A DNA stretch of 64,000 nucleotides, taken from the NCBI RefSeq assembly GCF_023156195.1, contig NZ_JAKUKA010000001.1, positions 558,001 through 622,000 of the forward strand, read 5' to 3'. The stretch is from Chitinophaga sedimenti. GTDB lineage: Bacteria; Bacteroidota; Bacteroidia; Chitinophagales; Chitinophagaceae. The translations under genes and the position numbers were made by a program. The notes beneath the pieces were generated by a model, which made no database searches, was not told the origin of the DNA, and saw nothing but the letters and a program-made list of their open reading frames with translations. Below are positions 31,850 through 43,259 of this stretch, in pieces. Every line of letters begins with the position of its first letter. Positions within the stretch are counted from its first letter, which is position 1.

Positions 31850-32467
31850 TTAGATTTTAGTGAGGTCCTGGTAGCGTTTTTCTACCGCAGACCAGTCCAG
31901 CACCGACCAGAAAGCGTCCAGATAATCGGCACGTTTGTTCTGGTATTTCAGGTAGTAAGCATGCTCCCACACGTCTACACCCAGTATCGGGAAGCCGCGC
32001 GAAATCAGGTTCGTGTCCATGATAGGATTGTCCTGGTTAGCCGTAGCGCTGATTTCCAATGCGCCATTGAACTTCACCAGCAACCACGCCCAGCCCGAGC
32101 CGAATTGTCCCAGTGCGGCGGCTTTCAGTTTCGCTTTCAGCTCATCGAGGCTGCCGAACGTGCTGTTAATCGCCTCTGCCAGTTTGCCTTCGGGCGCCGT
32201 TTTAGCATTGGGGGAGAGGATGCTCCAGAACAGGGAGTGATTATAATGACCGCCCGCATTGTTGCGGATGGCGGGACTGTGTTTGCTGATATGCTTCAGG
32301 ATGTCTTCCAGTGTGGCATTTTCCAGTTCTGTGCCGGCAATCGCTTTGTTCAGGTTGTCGATGTATGCCTGGTGATGTTTGGTGTGGTGAATGGTCATTG
32401 TCTGCGCATCGAAGTGCGGTTCTAACGCCTCGTAGGCATATGGTAAGGATGGTAATGTGTAAGCCAT
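31850..32467 (-). CDS. sodA: Superoxide dismutase, Mn-type or cambialistic
   Basis: 205 aa, intact. Metal ligands are the His in [13 protein letters not shown] (about residue 27), the His in [11 protein letters not shown], and Asp and His in [32 protein letters not shown] and the Gln in [10 protein letters not shown] favour Mn or mixed metal use over strict Fe. It converts superoxide to H2O2 and O2 in the cytoplasm, feeding the catalases KatE and KatG elsewhere in the window. It is the first gene of sodA-DUF2480-FMN reductase. A palindrome overlapping its -33 box lies next to a divergent regulator gene. Confidence 0.96.
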   Translation of the reverse strand: MAYTLPSLPYAYEALEPHFDAQTMTIHHTKHHQAYIDNLNKAIAGTELENATLEDILKHISKHSPAIRNNAGGHYNHSLFWSILSPNAKTAPEGKLAEAINSTFGSLDELKAKLKAAALGQFGSGWAWLLVKFNGALEISATANQDNPIMDTNLISRGFPILGVDVWEHAYYLKYQNKRADYLDAFWSVLDWSAVEKRYQDLTKI

Positions 32468-32489
32468 GATTCTTATTTTTAATTCTCTA

Positions 32490-32564
32490 CAAAAATAGGA
32501 AGATCTTCAATAAAACAAATAAAAATTGTTTTATTAGGTTGATGGAGATAATTGGCTAACTTTG
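32490..32564. promoter_or_regulatory. Divergent sodA/regulator promoters with shared palindrome
   Basis: For sodA (minus strand): -7 TATTTTTG (complement of 32490-32497) and -33 TTTG (complement of 32516-32519), 18 nt apart. For the regulator (plus strand): -7 TAACTTTG (32557-32564). AATAAAACAA (32509-32518) and TTGTTTTATT (32526-32535) are perfect 10-bp arms around 7 nt, covering the sodA -33 box and close to that of the regulator. A protein bound here could control both directions. Confidence 0.68.
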
Positions 32565-32594
32565 TGTGTTGTTTTAACAATCTTTATTTGCTTA

Positions 32595-33215
32595 ATGAAG
32601 AAAATCGCCACCATTAACATCCTGACCTTTATCAAAACAAGAGGGGAGGTGACTGCCGCTTTGCTGGCGGAAGAGTTGGGCATGACCAAAGAAGGCGCCC
32701 GCCTGAACCTGCTGAAACTGGCGGAGGACGGGGTGGTGCAGAGCAGCATGAAAAGTGAGCGGGTAGGGCGGCCCATTACTTACTACACCTTAACCGATAA
32801 GGGCCGGGCTTACCTGCCGGACGCGCATGCACAGGTGACGGTGGACCTGCTCGATTCTGTAAAAAAGCTCCTCGGCGATAACGCCCTCGACCTGCTGATC
32901 GGTGACCGGGAACAGCAAACCTATCAACGTTATGAAAAGGCCCTCACCGAAGCCGATACTTTAGAGCAACGACTGGATACCCTCGCCCGCATCCGCACCC
33001 AGGAGGGCTACATGGCCGAATGGACGAAAGAAGACGACGCTTACTTCCTCATCGAAAATCATTGCCCCATCTGTGCGGCCGCCAAAGCCTGCCAGGGTTT
33101 CTGCCGTGCGGAGTTGACCAACTTCAGGGCCCTGATAGGCAAGGAGTTTAAAGTAGACCGGATCAAGCATATTGTAGCGGACGACCAGCGTTGCGTGTAC
33201 CGGATTACCCGATAA
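32595..33215 (+). CDS. Winged-helix transcriptional regulator with C-terminal Cys cluster (SufR-like)
   Basis: 206 aa from the ATG at 32595. The N-terminal wHTH (VTAALLAEELGMTKEGARLNLLKLAEDGVV) and a GRPITYYTLTDKGRAYLP wing resemble SufR and related DeoR/ArsR-like regulators. The C-terminal domain has Cys157, 160, 166, 170 and 200 (HCPICAAAKACQGFC and QRC), the pattern that holds an Fe-S cluster in SufR. Placed head to head with sodA, it is a good candidate for a redox or iron sensor controlling it. The cluster and its target are inferred. Confidence 0.85.
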   Translation: MKKIATINILTFIKTRGEVTAALLAEELGMTKEGARLNLLKLAEDGVVQSSMKSERVGRPITYYTLTDKGRAYLPDAHAQVTVDLLDSVKKLLGDNALDLLIGDREQQTYQRYEKALTEADTLEQRLDTLARIRTQEGYMAEWTKEDDAYFLIENHCPICAAAKACQGFCRAELTNFRALIGKEFKVDRIKHIVADDQRCVYRITR

Positions 33216-33379
33216 CCCCTCCGGTACTGACCGCCTTTATCGAACGGACAACGAAAGGGGGATGGGTAGGCGGGGGCTTTTCTCGGGTAAAATCGTATTG
33301 GTCCCCTGGTAGTTAAATACAGCGAAGAACCGGTTAAAAAACAGCCACCTTCCCATCGCAACAAACGCCATATTAGCGT

Positions 33380-35034
33380 ATGCACAAGTATTTCTCCTTT
33401 TTGTTGATGGCCGTACTCCCGGCCACCGCGTCCGCACAGCAATCTTTTACAAAGGCCGACACGCTCCGCGGTTCCCTCACGCCAGAACGGGTGTGGTGGG
33501 ATGTACAACGCTATGAGCTGGACATTAAGCCAGACTTCTCCACCAAATCCCTCAGCGGTTCCAACGAAATCAAATACAAGGTAGTTCGCGCCAATAACGG
33601 CGCTACGGCCATGCAGATCGATATGGCCAAACCGCTGGAAATAGACAGCGTGATTTATAACGGCCGGCAATCGCTGCCCTTTGCCCGTTACGAAAGTGTA
33701 TGGCATATTAAGGTGCCGGCGCAAAAGCTGGCGGCCGAAAACAGCGTGCGTATTTATTATCATGGCCAGGTGCACGAGGCCATTCGTCCGCCGTGGGACG
33801 GTGGGTTTATTTTCGCAAAGGATTCGCTCGGCCGTCCTTGGATGACGGTGGCCTGCCAGGGACTCGGCGCTTCCATTTGGTACCCGAATAAAGACCACCA
33901 GAGCGATGAGCCGGACAAAGGGGCCTCGTTAACGATGACGGTGCCCGATACACTGGTTGCTATTGGCAACGGCCGGCTGGTTGCTACTAAAAACAATAAC
34001 GATGGCACCACCACTACGAAATACAACGTGGTAAACCCTATCAGCAACTATTGCATCATACCCTATATTGGAAAATATGTTTCTTTCAAAGAGGTGTACA
34101 AAGGGGAGAAAGGTCCGCTGGATGTTACGTATCACGTGCTCGACTACAACGAAACCCGCGCCCGCAGCTACATGCCGGAGCAGGTACACCTGATGTTCAA
34201 AAGTATGGAACACTGGTTTGGCCCGTACCCGTTTTATGAAGACGGCTACCAGCTGATCGACGCGTCGCATAGCGGCATGGAGCATCAGTCGGCCGTGTCG
34301 TATGGCAATGGCTACAAATTTGGTTACCGTGGCCGCGATGCATCGGGGTATGGCTGGGGATTGAAGTACGATTTCATCATCATTCATGAAAGTGGTCACG
34401 AGTGGTTCGGCAATAACATTACCACCAACGATCTCGCGGATATGTGGATTCACGAAGGGTTCACGAACTACAGCGAAACGCTGTTCGCGGACTATCATTA
34501 TGGAACCAAAGCAGGGAATGAATACAACTTTGGTATCCGCCGCGGCATCCGCAACGATGCGCCCATTACGCCGGCTTATAACGTGAACGCACAGGGAAGC
34601 GGCGATATGTATCCTAAAGCAGGTAATATGTTGCACAGCATCCGGCACAGCATGGATAACGACGAATTGTTCCGCCAGGTGCTGCGCGGACTGAACAGCA
34701 CCTTTCATAACAAAACGGTAAATGCCTCGGAAGTAACATCGTTTTTCACGCGCAAAACGGGATTCAATTACGGGCAGGTGTTCAAGCAATATGTGACCAC
34801 CACACAAATCCCGCAGCTGGAGTATTATATTGAAAAGGGGTGCTGAATTTCCGTTACACCAACTGTGTACCGGGTTTCAACCTGCCAATCGTAATGCGGA
34901 AAGATAAAACAGTGGTGAAGTTTAACCCGGACGAACAATGGAGGCGTAAAGCTGTAAGTCCCGAACAGGCGGCGTTGCTGACGCCGGACGATATCCAGTT
35001 CATGTATTACCTGAAAGCAGTTAAAACGAAATAA
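33380..35034 (+). CDS. M1-family zinc metallopeptidase (aminopeptidase)
   Basis: Signal peptide MHKYFSFLLMAVLPATASAQ. The N-terminal beta-saddle domain precedes the catalytic core: the substrate-recognition stretch DASHSGMEHQSAVSYG (in place of GAMEN), then the zinc site HESGHEWFGNN with the downstream Glu ligand in WIHEGFTNYSE (HExxH-18-E). One G is missing at 34837-34840, joining EYYIEKGVLNFRYTNC; repaired length is about 551 aa. It should trim N-terminal residues from peptides in the periplasm. It stands alone, with a bidirectional terminator after it. Confidence 0.93.
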
Positions 35035-35035
35035 G

Positions 35036-35067
35036 TAAAAAGCCCCTGACACATCCGGGGGCTTTTA
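35036..35067. terminator. Bidirectional terminator
   Basis: AAAAGCCCC and GGGGGCTTTT arms flank a ~10-nt loop between the convergent M1 peptidase and GH3 genes, with A/T runs on both sides. Confidence 0.85.
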
Positions 35068-35068
35068 G

Positions 35069-37718
35069 TTACTTAACCGTGAGCAACTCACTTAACCGCA
35101 CATCCGCGGCCGATGCGCCGATCATAATCGTAAATGCGCCGGGTTCCACTACCCATTGCATGTCTTTATTCAGCATTCGCAGTAATTCAGGGGTAATCGT
35201 AAAACTGATCGTCCTGGTCTCTCCCGGCGCCAGTTTCACACGTTGGAAACCTTTTAAGGCCATTACCGGCTGGGCCAGCGAGGCAAGGTTATCGCGGATG
35301 TAAAGCTGCGGCACTTCTTCACCGGCTACTTTACCGGTGTTTTTCAACTCGAAGCGGAGCGTTACTGATTCGCCCTGGCCGATGGTCGTTTTCGCCAGTT
35401 GTAAGTTGCTATAGGCAAAGCTGGTATAACTCAGTCCAAAGCCGAAGGGGAATAACGGGCGGCCGCTCAGGTTATTGTAATCGTCGCCACGGCCAGTGGG
35501 CAGGTGATTGTAAGCCAGCGGCAATTGTGCTTCGTGTACGGGAAATGTTACAGGTAGTTTGCCACCCGGGTTGTATGCGCCCGTAAGCACTTCCGCCACA
35601 GCACGACCGCCTTCCTCACCCGGGTACCAGGCCATCAGGATGCTGTTTACTTTATCTTTCCAGCTGTTCATGGTGATGGCGCTGCCGCCGATCAGTACCA
35701 CGGTTACAGGTTTACCAAGTGCCGCTACCGACTGGATCAGTTGCTCCTGCATACCCGGCAGCGTTAGCATAGCGCGGTCGCGGAATTCGCCTTCTTCAAT
35801 GCCGGCTACTACTACCACCGCATCCGCATTACGGGCAGTCGATATGGCTGCACGCAGTTGTGCTTCACGCTGGTCCTGTTTTTCCCAGATCAGCTGAATT
35901 TTACCGTTCGATACCGGTTCAAAGAATTCTACTTTCAACTGGTAGTTTTTTCCTTTCTCAAATGGATGCGAGACCAGCTGGGTACTAAAGCTCTTTTTCG
36001 TCCAGTTGTCGATCAGCAGCTGGTTGTCGAGGTACAGGCGGTACCCGTCGTTGCCGCTCAGGCCAATCTTGTAGGCGCCGGTGCTGTCTGCGGTAAAAAC
36101 ACCTTCCCATTTAATGGAGTAGAAATCCTGTTGCAGCTTTTCACTGGGACGCATAAACGTCCAATACTGATCTATTTTATCATCAATGCCGGTTTGTATA
36201 GCACTGCCTTGTAAGTTGATGTTGTCGTAGATCGACACCTGTAGCCCCTTCTTCAGGCTGTTACCTTCATAATGCCCCAGCTGTGCGGCCGGCAGCACTT
36301 CCCAGGCGTGTTCCGCCCGACCAGGGCCTGGTGCAAACGTGATGGCATTGTTGCCAAGTTTTTCCTTCAATCCATCAGCAATAGATATTTTACGTACACC
36401 CGGTCCGCTATAACCGCCTAACCTGGCTTCAGCTGCGTCTGCACCAAGTACCGCTATTTTCTTTGCAGACAGCGGGAGGGTACGGTTATCGTTTTTAAGC
36501 AATACCATCGCTTCCAGCGCCGCCTGTTTCGCGATAGGCTTATGCGGATAGGCTTTCGCCGCTTCTTTTTCATCCACATATGGGTTGTCGAACAGTCCCA
36601 GCTCAAACTTGGCGCTTAGCACACGGGCTACGGCATCGTTGATCCTTTCCTGCGCAATGCCGCCATCGTAAAAGTGCGGATCGAACAGTTTATGATGGGA
36701 GTAGTCGGTCTGGAAAATCACATCCAGCCCATTGTTGATCGCATCCTGCGAGGATTCCGGGTAGTCTTTGGTCGTATGATGCAACACCAGCGTGCCACCG
36801 GTAGCGCCGGCATCGGAAATTACAAAACCGGTGAAGCCCCATTCTTTTTCAGCTTGTCCATCAGCAACCAGGAGTTAGCCGTGGCCGCCCTGCCGTTTAC
36901 AGAGTTATACGCTGTCATCACCGAACGGCTGCCGCCGCGCTCAAAGCAGGCTTTGAAGGGCAGGAAATGGCTTTCTTCCGGTACTTTTCACTCAGGTGGA
37001 TAGGGTAGCTGTCGCGCCCTCCATCCGCCACGTTGGCAACGAAGTGTTTGGGTGTGGTGATAATATTTTTCTGCTCAAACGCGCGTACGAAAGCAACGCC
37101 CATTTCAGACGTGAGAAAAGGATCTTCACCGTAAGTTTCCTCGGTTCTGCCCCAGCGTACGTCCGTAGCGAGATTCACCACAGGTGTTAACACCTGGCGG
37201 ATGCCGCGTTGTTTGGTTTCGTCGGCAATGGCGCCGGCGACTTGCCGCATCATCGCGGTGTCGAAGGTAGCGGCCAGGCCAATCGCCTGCGGGAAGGAGG
37301 TGGCACTGTCGCGCAGCAGTCCATGCAGTGCTTCATCAAAAAACAGCAGGGGAATGCCGAGCCGCGTTTGTTCCACGAAGTATTTTTGAATACGGTTGAT
37401 CTTTTTAGCCAGCTGTAACGCGCTCTCCCGGCTGCTGTTGTAGCTTAACAGCTGTTGCGCCGCCTCGCCCGCACCGGTGCTGGCCGCGCTCACCTGGAAA
37501 CCGAACAGGCCGTTCTTATACTGCCCCGGTGTGGCTTTGTCCAGGTCGCCGGGAATCATGAACAGTTGCCAGAATTTTTCTTCCGGCGTCATGCGGCTTA
37601 ACAGGTCCTGCACGCGCTGCGCTACGGGGAGGTTTTTATTCTTATAAGGTAGTTGCTGGGCCAATCCTGCTTTGCAAAAAGAAACGCAAAGCAGCGTCGC
37701 CATGAGGGTACGTTGCAT
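35069..37718 (-). CDS. GH3 beta-glucosidase with inserted PA14 domain
   Basis: The signal peptide starts at the ATG at 37718 (MQRTLMATLLCVSFCKAGLAQ); a GTG at 37733 is also in frame. The (beta/alpha)8 domain has MTPEEKFWQLFMIPGD, RLGIPLLFFDEALHGL, TYGEDPFL, TPKHFVANVADGGRDSYP and the nucleophile Asp in GFVISDAGA. The second domain (AVLGADAAEARLGGYSGPG) carries a PA14 insert (SIKWEGVFTADSTGAYKIGL, DGYRLYLDNQLLIDNW). A fibronectin-III-like end follows. Two base losses near 36970 and 36841 split it; repaired length is about 883 aa. It likely releases beta-linked glucose or xylose in the periplasm. Confidence 0.93.
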
Positions 37719-37822
37719 AAGTATGTTGTTCACTGTGGCGGCTAAGTTAGTGCATTTTTCTGCGTGCCGCTTCCTTTTTGGTGCTCAGTAAAAACACTTT
37801 CGAATGTCATACCTTTAGCACT

Positions 37823-38212
37823 GTGAAGCAATTTATTATCGAAGGCAGCCGGATTCATGATATTCCTTCTTTTTATGCGGAAATCAATCGCCTGTTCATG
37901 CAAAACGAAAGCTGGCAGCTGGGGCAAAGCCTCGATGCGTTTAATGACCTGCTGTATGGCGGCTTCGGCGCTATCGATGGCCGGGAACCCTTCATCCTAC
38001 TTTGGAAAGATATGCCGCAAAGCAAAGCTGCGCTGGGATACGAGGTAACGAAGCGGTACTACGAGGAGAAGTTACTGCCGGATTCGCCTTTCAACAAAGA
38101 GCATTTCCGCGAAAAGCTCGCGGCGCTGGAGGAGGGGAGCGGGCAAACTTATTTCGATATCGTGATGGAGATAATCGGGGAGCATGGGAATGTGAAGTTG
38201 CAGGAGGCCTGA
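37823..38212 (+). CDS. Barstar-like protein
   Basis: About 129 aa from a GTG at 37823 (no in-frame ATG). KQFIIEGSRIHDIPSFYAEINRLFM, WQLGQSLDAFNDLLYGGFG and EPFILLWKDMPQSKAALGYE follow the barstar (ribonuclease inhibitor) fold, with a C-terminal extension of ~40 residues. Barstar neutralises barnase-type RNases in the cytoplasm. No toxin or polymorphic-toxin gene is near, so it may be an orphan immunity protein. It is convergent with the AsmA gene, 10 bp apart. Confidence 0.82.
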   Translation: MKQFIIEGSRIHDIPSFYAEINRLFMQNESWQLGQSLDAFNDLLYGGFGAIDGREPFILLWKDMPQSKAALGYEVTKRYYEEKLLPDSPFNKEHFREKLAALEEGSGQTYFDIVMEIIGEHGNVKLQEA

Positions 38213-38222
38213 CCTGCAACGT

Positions 38223-41200
38223 TTATGACTTCTTCGCTTTCCCCAATCCCACTTTAAAATCTTCCGGCGTCCCCGTCACCTTCACATTCATGAATCGTAC
38301 CTTTTTATCTTTATCGCGGTACTCAATTTCATCGACCTGTTCCAGGTCTACTTCCGCTTCTTTTCGTCCAAATATCGCCTGGAAGCCCACTTTGGTCACC
38401 ATTTTCATGGGGATGCGCATGTAATATTCCATTTTCAGGTCCAGCGACTGCTTCCCGGATATTTCCATAAAACCCAGCGAGGAGTTGATGTTCATGGTGG
38501 GGATCAATAGCTGCCCGTTCGTGAATGTGAGCTTGTTCCGCAGGGTGTCGAAGCGTACGTTGCGTAAGTTTTTGTCCTTGAAATAACCGGCCACGGCCTG
38601 CATGGGTGCAAAGTCTACCAGCGAGCCGTTGTAAATCGCCACGTCCAGTTCGGCTTTGGTGTCGCTCATGAGGGGCACGAAGTCAGGGTGCAGTTGTACA
38701 TGGCTGCGGATGTTGCCGGTCAGGCGGCCCTTGATGTTTTTATTGATCACGAGGTCCTGCCCGAAGTGGTCCAGTTTGATCATGAGTTTTTCGAGGTCGA
38801 TATCATTCACCCTGATCCTGCTTCTGAAGTAGATCTTCTCCGGGTTGGTCCCGTTCAGTGTGCCCCGCATGCCGATAGCGCCATCGGCGATTTGCATGCC
38901 CAGTGTATCCGGGAACACCTGGTGATCTTCCTGCACGCGCAGCCGCGTCGTCAGCCCTTTTATCCAGAGTTTGTTGTATTTAATGCGGCCAACGTCCGCC
39001 TTTACTTCAAACATAGGAAAAGGCACTTCAAAAATGTTGAATGCCTTGCGATGTGCCACAGCATCGGATTTTTACCAACGGTGGCGGCTTTCGCGGGTGC
39101 AGGTTCGCTCATCGAAGCAAAGCTGTATCCCGTCAGCTGATCCACATCCAGGAAACGGGAGCTGAAGTACAGGTAGTTTGTCTTTTTCCGCATCACGGTG
39201 TCTTTACCCGCGTACAGGCGCAGGTTCAAGTCGAAGTCGCTGCGGCCGATCGTGCCTTTCAGGGTATCGATGCGCAGGATTTTATTGGCGCCGTATAACA
39301 GGTTGCCGCTGATGTTATCCATCGTAAAGCGGTGTTGTTTCAACGCCCCGGAAATATTGGCAATCTTTACTTTTGCGAATTTAAAAGTGGTATCATACCG
39401 CAAGTCCGCCTTCGCCCGCAGCCATACATTGCCGGCTTCTTCCTGCTGATACCCCACCGGGACGTACTGCTTGCTGATAGGACCCAACAGGTCGGCCATG
39501 GCAGGCGGTTCGATTTAAAATCGAACGCGATCTGCGTTTTACCTTTTTCTGGTCCTGGAACCACAGCTGGTAATTGATCGCGCGACCGCTGAAGTGGAAG
39601 TCCGATTCGTCGATCATGCCCGCGAAATCTTTTAACACCAGCGCCGTGTCATTGATACGGGCCGTAAAGCCCAGGTCATGAAATGCATGCGGGTATTTTG
39701 AAAAAGATGCGCGTAACTGTTGCAGGTGAAACTCGCCCTTGGGCAGCGGTTTCGGCTGGCGTAGTTCCTTCACGGAAGTGGCCAGCGATACGCCGATATT
39801 AAATCCGTTCACTTCCTCGCTCATTTTGCGCGACAATGCCGTGTCGTACGCAAACAACTCCTTCAGCACCAGTTTATCACTGCTCGCATGCAGCGTTATG
39901 GTAAGTGCCCGGTCGTGCCCATGCAGCAAAGCGCTCAGGTCACTGATCGATGCACGCATCCGCAGGTCCGAATTACCCATTTTTACGCGAAGGGTATCCA
40001 GTACGATACGGTTGTTTTTCATCTCCGCGTGCAGGTCCATATCCCTTATCACATACGGAATGCCCGGCGCGCGGAACGACAGGTTGGTTACCGTGAGTTC
40101 ACTCTGCACACCATCTTTCAGCTTATGTAAAGCCTGCTCCGGCATATTGAGGTCGGTAAATTCGTTCAGGTTCATATCCAGCTTTACGGTACCGGTAATA
40201 TGTTTGAGGTCCGGGATGCCGAGGAACTCGCCGATAAACTGCAGCTCCAGCTGCGAGCGCAGGCGCGCCACCACCTGCGGGTCGGTGAAGTCACGGATAA
40301 TAAAGTCGCCGTCGAATATGCCTTGTCCCGGCCGGGCCATCACATTACTCATCCTTAGTTCCGAGGTGCGCAGCGAATGTTCCGCGCCATTGGTGTAATG
40401 TCCTTTAAAAGCTAATTGGTCCACTTTCCGGTCGGCCTGCGTATTGTGAAACCAGGCGTCTTTACAACCGAAATTCACTTCTATCAGCGGTAGTTCGGTA
40501 TCGGAGTAACGCCCCTTTACAATACCGTCGAAATACAGCGTGGCATCGTATTTAAAGGGTTTTAACAGCGAGTCGGTGTCGCTGGGTACAAAGGCAGACA
40601 CGAGTTTCATATCCGGCTCGGAAGCCTTCAGTTTAAAGTCGACCAGCTTCTGCGCCAGGTCGGCACTGCCGGTAATATCAAAGTCTGCCTGCTCCAGCTG
40701 AATGCCGCCCTCTGTCAGGTTTAGTTGCCGTTTCGTTTTATCGTACCGCGCGGCGATGTCCAGCTGTAATTTTTGTGCCGGAAAAAGGTGGTGTCGCCCG
40801 GACTGGTCATATCCAGCACCATGTCGGTTTCGAGGTGCAGGTTCAGCAGGTCGGCAGTGTTCTGGAAGCTGGTCGTCAGCTTTTCGATGCTGGTGCTGAA
40901 TCGCCGGCCGCTGGCCCGGTCGGTGAATGCGATGGTCAGGTCGCGGATCACCATCTTTTTAAATTGATCTCCGGTCGCTGGTATCCGCGGCAGGAGCGGT
41001 TGTCGTATCAGCAGCCAGGTTTTTGGCCTCGATAATATTGAGTTGGCCATCGCGGCTGCGCACCAGTTCCAGGTAACCGCCGCGCAGCATCATGCGGCGC
41101 ACGTTGTATTTGCCTTTGAAAATGTCGGGCAGACTAAACCCCGCATACGCATGTTCTACCTGGTAAATAGGTTTGCCGTTGCGCTTTTTGTTGTCGTAAA

Positions 41201-41441
41201 AGCGTACGCCGTGCAGGCCGATAGATACGTAAGGAAAATTTTTGAAGAGGGAGATATTGCTCTTTTCGAGCGTCAGCTCGCCTTTAAACTGTTTATTCAG
41301 TTCCGTAACGGCAAGATTCGTGAGCCGTTGTTGTTGTGTAAACAAAACAATAGCAGCCATGGCGATCAACGCCACAAAGGTTCCAATGGTGATCAGTAAG
41401 CCCCTGATAATCCTCTTTCTCAGTCTGTTGGCAACAGGCAT
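38223..41441 (-). CDS. Giant AsmA-family protein
   Basis: One N-terminal membrane helix (RIIRGLLITIGTFVALIAMAAIVLF) is followed by the AsmA start (LAVTELNKQFKGELTLEKSNISLFKNFPYVSIGLHGVRFYD). A long repetitive beta-rich region ends in the AsmA-like C-terminal block (NINSSLGFMEISGKQSLDLKMEYYMRIPM). Around six base losses divide it into five frames; repaired length is about 1074 aa. AsmA/TamB/YhdP-type proteins are thought to bridge the periplasm and help move phospholipids to the outer membrane; that role here is inferred from family. Confidence 0.85.
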
Positions 41442-41608
41442 GGTTCGTTCTTTTTCCGGTTCGGTTTCACAAAAATAGGTTACAGCATATAGGGATAGGA
41501 CGTGAAGATACGGGAGAACGGCTGTACGAAGAAATTAAATCGACGTAATAGTGTATATTTATTTAATAGATTTGCCAGCATAACTTCAATGCAAATACAC
41601 GCCTTTCA

Positions 41609-43182
41609 ATGCTGGATCATTTTCCATTTTACCTCGGATTTGTTGTTTTGATCGTATTGCTGATCATGCTGGCCAACAAAATAAGGGTGGCCTACCCCGT
41701 GCTGCTCGTGCTCGCCGGCCTGTTGCTCAGTTTTATTCCCGGTGTGCCGGTCTTAAAAATCGATCCGGAGCTGATCTTCATTATTTTTTTGCCCCCATTG
41801 CTTTATGATGCCGCCTGGTCCAATTCCTGGAAAGAACTTTGGCACTGGCGCAGGATCATCGGCAGTTTTGCTTTCGTGGTGGTGTTCCTGACCGCTATCT
41901 CCGTAGCGCTGATCACCAATGCTTTTATCCCCGGTTTCTCGCTGGCGCTGGGCTTTGTACTGGGAGGCATCGTGTCGCCGCCCGATGCGGTGAGCGCCGC
42001 GGCCATCCTGAAGTTCGTAAAAGTGCCGAAACGGATGTCGTCCATATTGGAAGGGGAAAGTTTGCTCAACGACGCCTCGTCCCTCATCATTTTCCGGTTT
42101 GCCATGATCGCCGTGGCGACCGGGCAGTTCGTGTGGTACCAGGCCGCTCTTAGTTTTGTTTGGATGGTGATTGGTGGCGTGTTAATAGGGCTGGCGGTTG
42201 GATTTGTCTTCCTGAAAGCGCATAAAATGCTGCCGACGGATGTGAATATGGACACGGTACTCACATTGGTAACGCCTTACGCGATGTACATGGCCGCGGA
42301 AGCCACGCATAGTTCCGGTGTGCTGGCGGTGGTAAGTGGCGGCCTTTTCCTGTCGTATCACCGGCATGCCTTTCTCAGCGGCTCTTCAAGGTTGCGGGGC
42401 GAAAATGTGTGGCAAAGTGTTACGTTTCTGCTGAATGGGCTCGTATTCCTGCTCATCGGGCTCGATCTTCCCGAAATTGTGGAAGGGCTAAAAAAGATGG
42501 CACCAGCTTCGTGGATGCTACCGGCTACGGCTTGCTGGTTGCGCTGGTACTGATCGTTGGCCGTATGTTGGCCGCTTATGGCGCCGTGATCGTGACCTGG
42601 ATTGCCAGCCACTTTATTACCGTGGCCGATCGCAGTCCCGGTTTAAAAGCGCCGCTCTTGCTGGGCTGGACCGGCATGCGCGGGGTAGTGTCGCTCGCCG
42701 CAGCCTTATCCATTCCCGTTATGTTTAATAACGGGGTGGCCTTTCCGCAACGCAACCTCATTTTATACATCACGTTCGTGGTGATATTGGTTACCCTGGT
42801 ACTACAGGGCCTCACCCTGCCGGTAATGATCCGGAAAATAAAGCTGCCGGCGTTCGACGATCACATCCCCGAGGAGGAAGTAGAAGCCAGGATCCGGGAA
42901 TCGCTCGCTAAAACGGCCCTGGATTATCTCAACGAAAACCATAAAGCGGCACTTACCGCCAACCCCGGCCTGCAACGACTCGCTAACAACTGGGAGCTGC
43001 AATTGTTGGGCGAAGACGCCGTGGCCGTTGGTGAACGGAAGACGATTTACCTCGATGTACTCGAGAAGCAACGCGCCCTGCTGTTAATGAAAAATAAGAA
43101 TTATGAGCGCATCGATGAGGAGGTGATCCGGAAGTTCCTGCATCATATCGATCTGGAAGAAGAGAAATTAAGGTCGCTGTAA
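41609..43182 (+). CDS. CPA1-family Na+/H+ antiporter
   Basis: Twelve or so membrane helices in the N-terminal ~400 residues, including FLPPLLYDAAW, LGGIVSPPDAVSAAAIL and LEGESLLNDASSLIIFRFA (the catalytic Asp region), and GWTGMRGVVSLAAALSIP. A cytoplasmic helical tail of ~110 residues follows. One A is missing from the A6 run at 42490-42495 (EGLKKDGTSFVDATGYG); repaired length is about 524 aa. It exchanges protons for Na+ or K+ at the inner membrane. A TAGATTTG box (41567-41574) lies 35 bp upstream of the start. Confidence 0.93.
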
Positions 43183-43259
43183 ATAACCTGTTGTGATGTG
43201 GCAACGGTAGGGGCATGAAAATTGTGTCCTATCAGCTTTCCTCACACAAAACTTTTACA

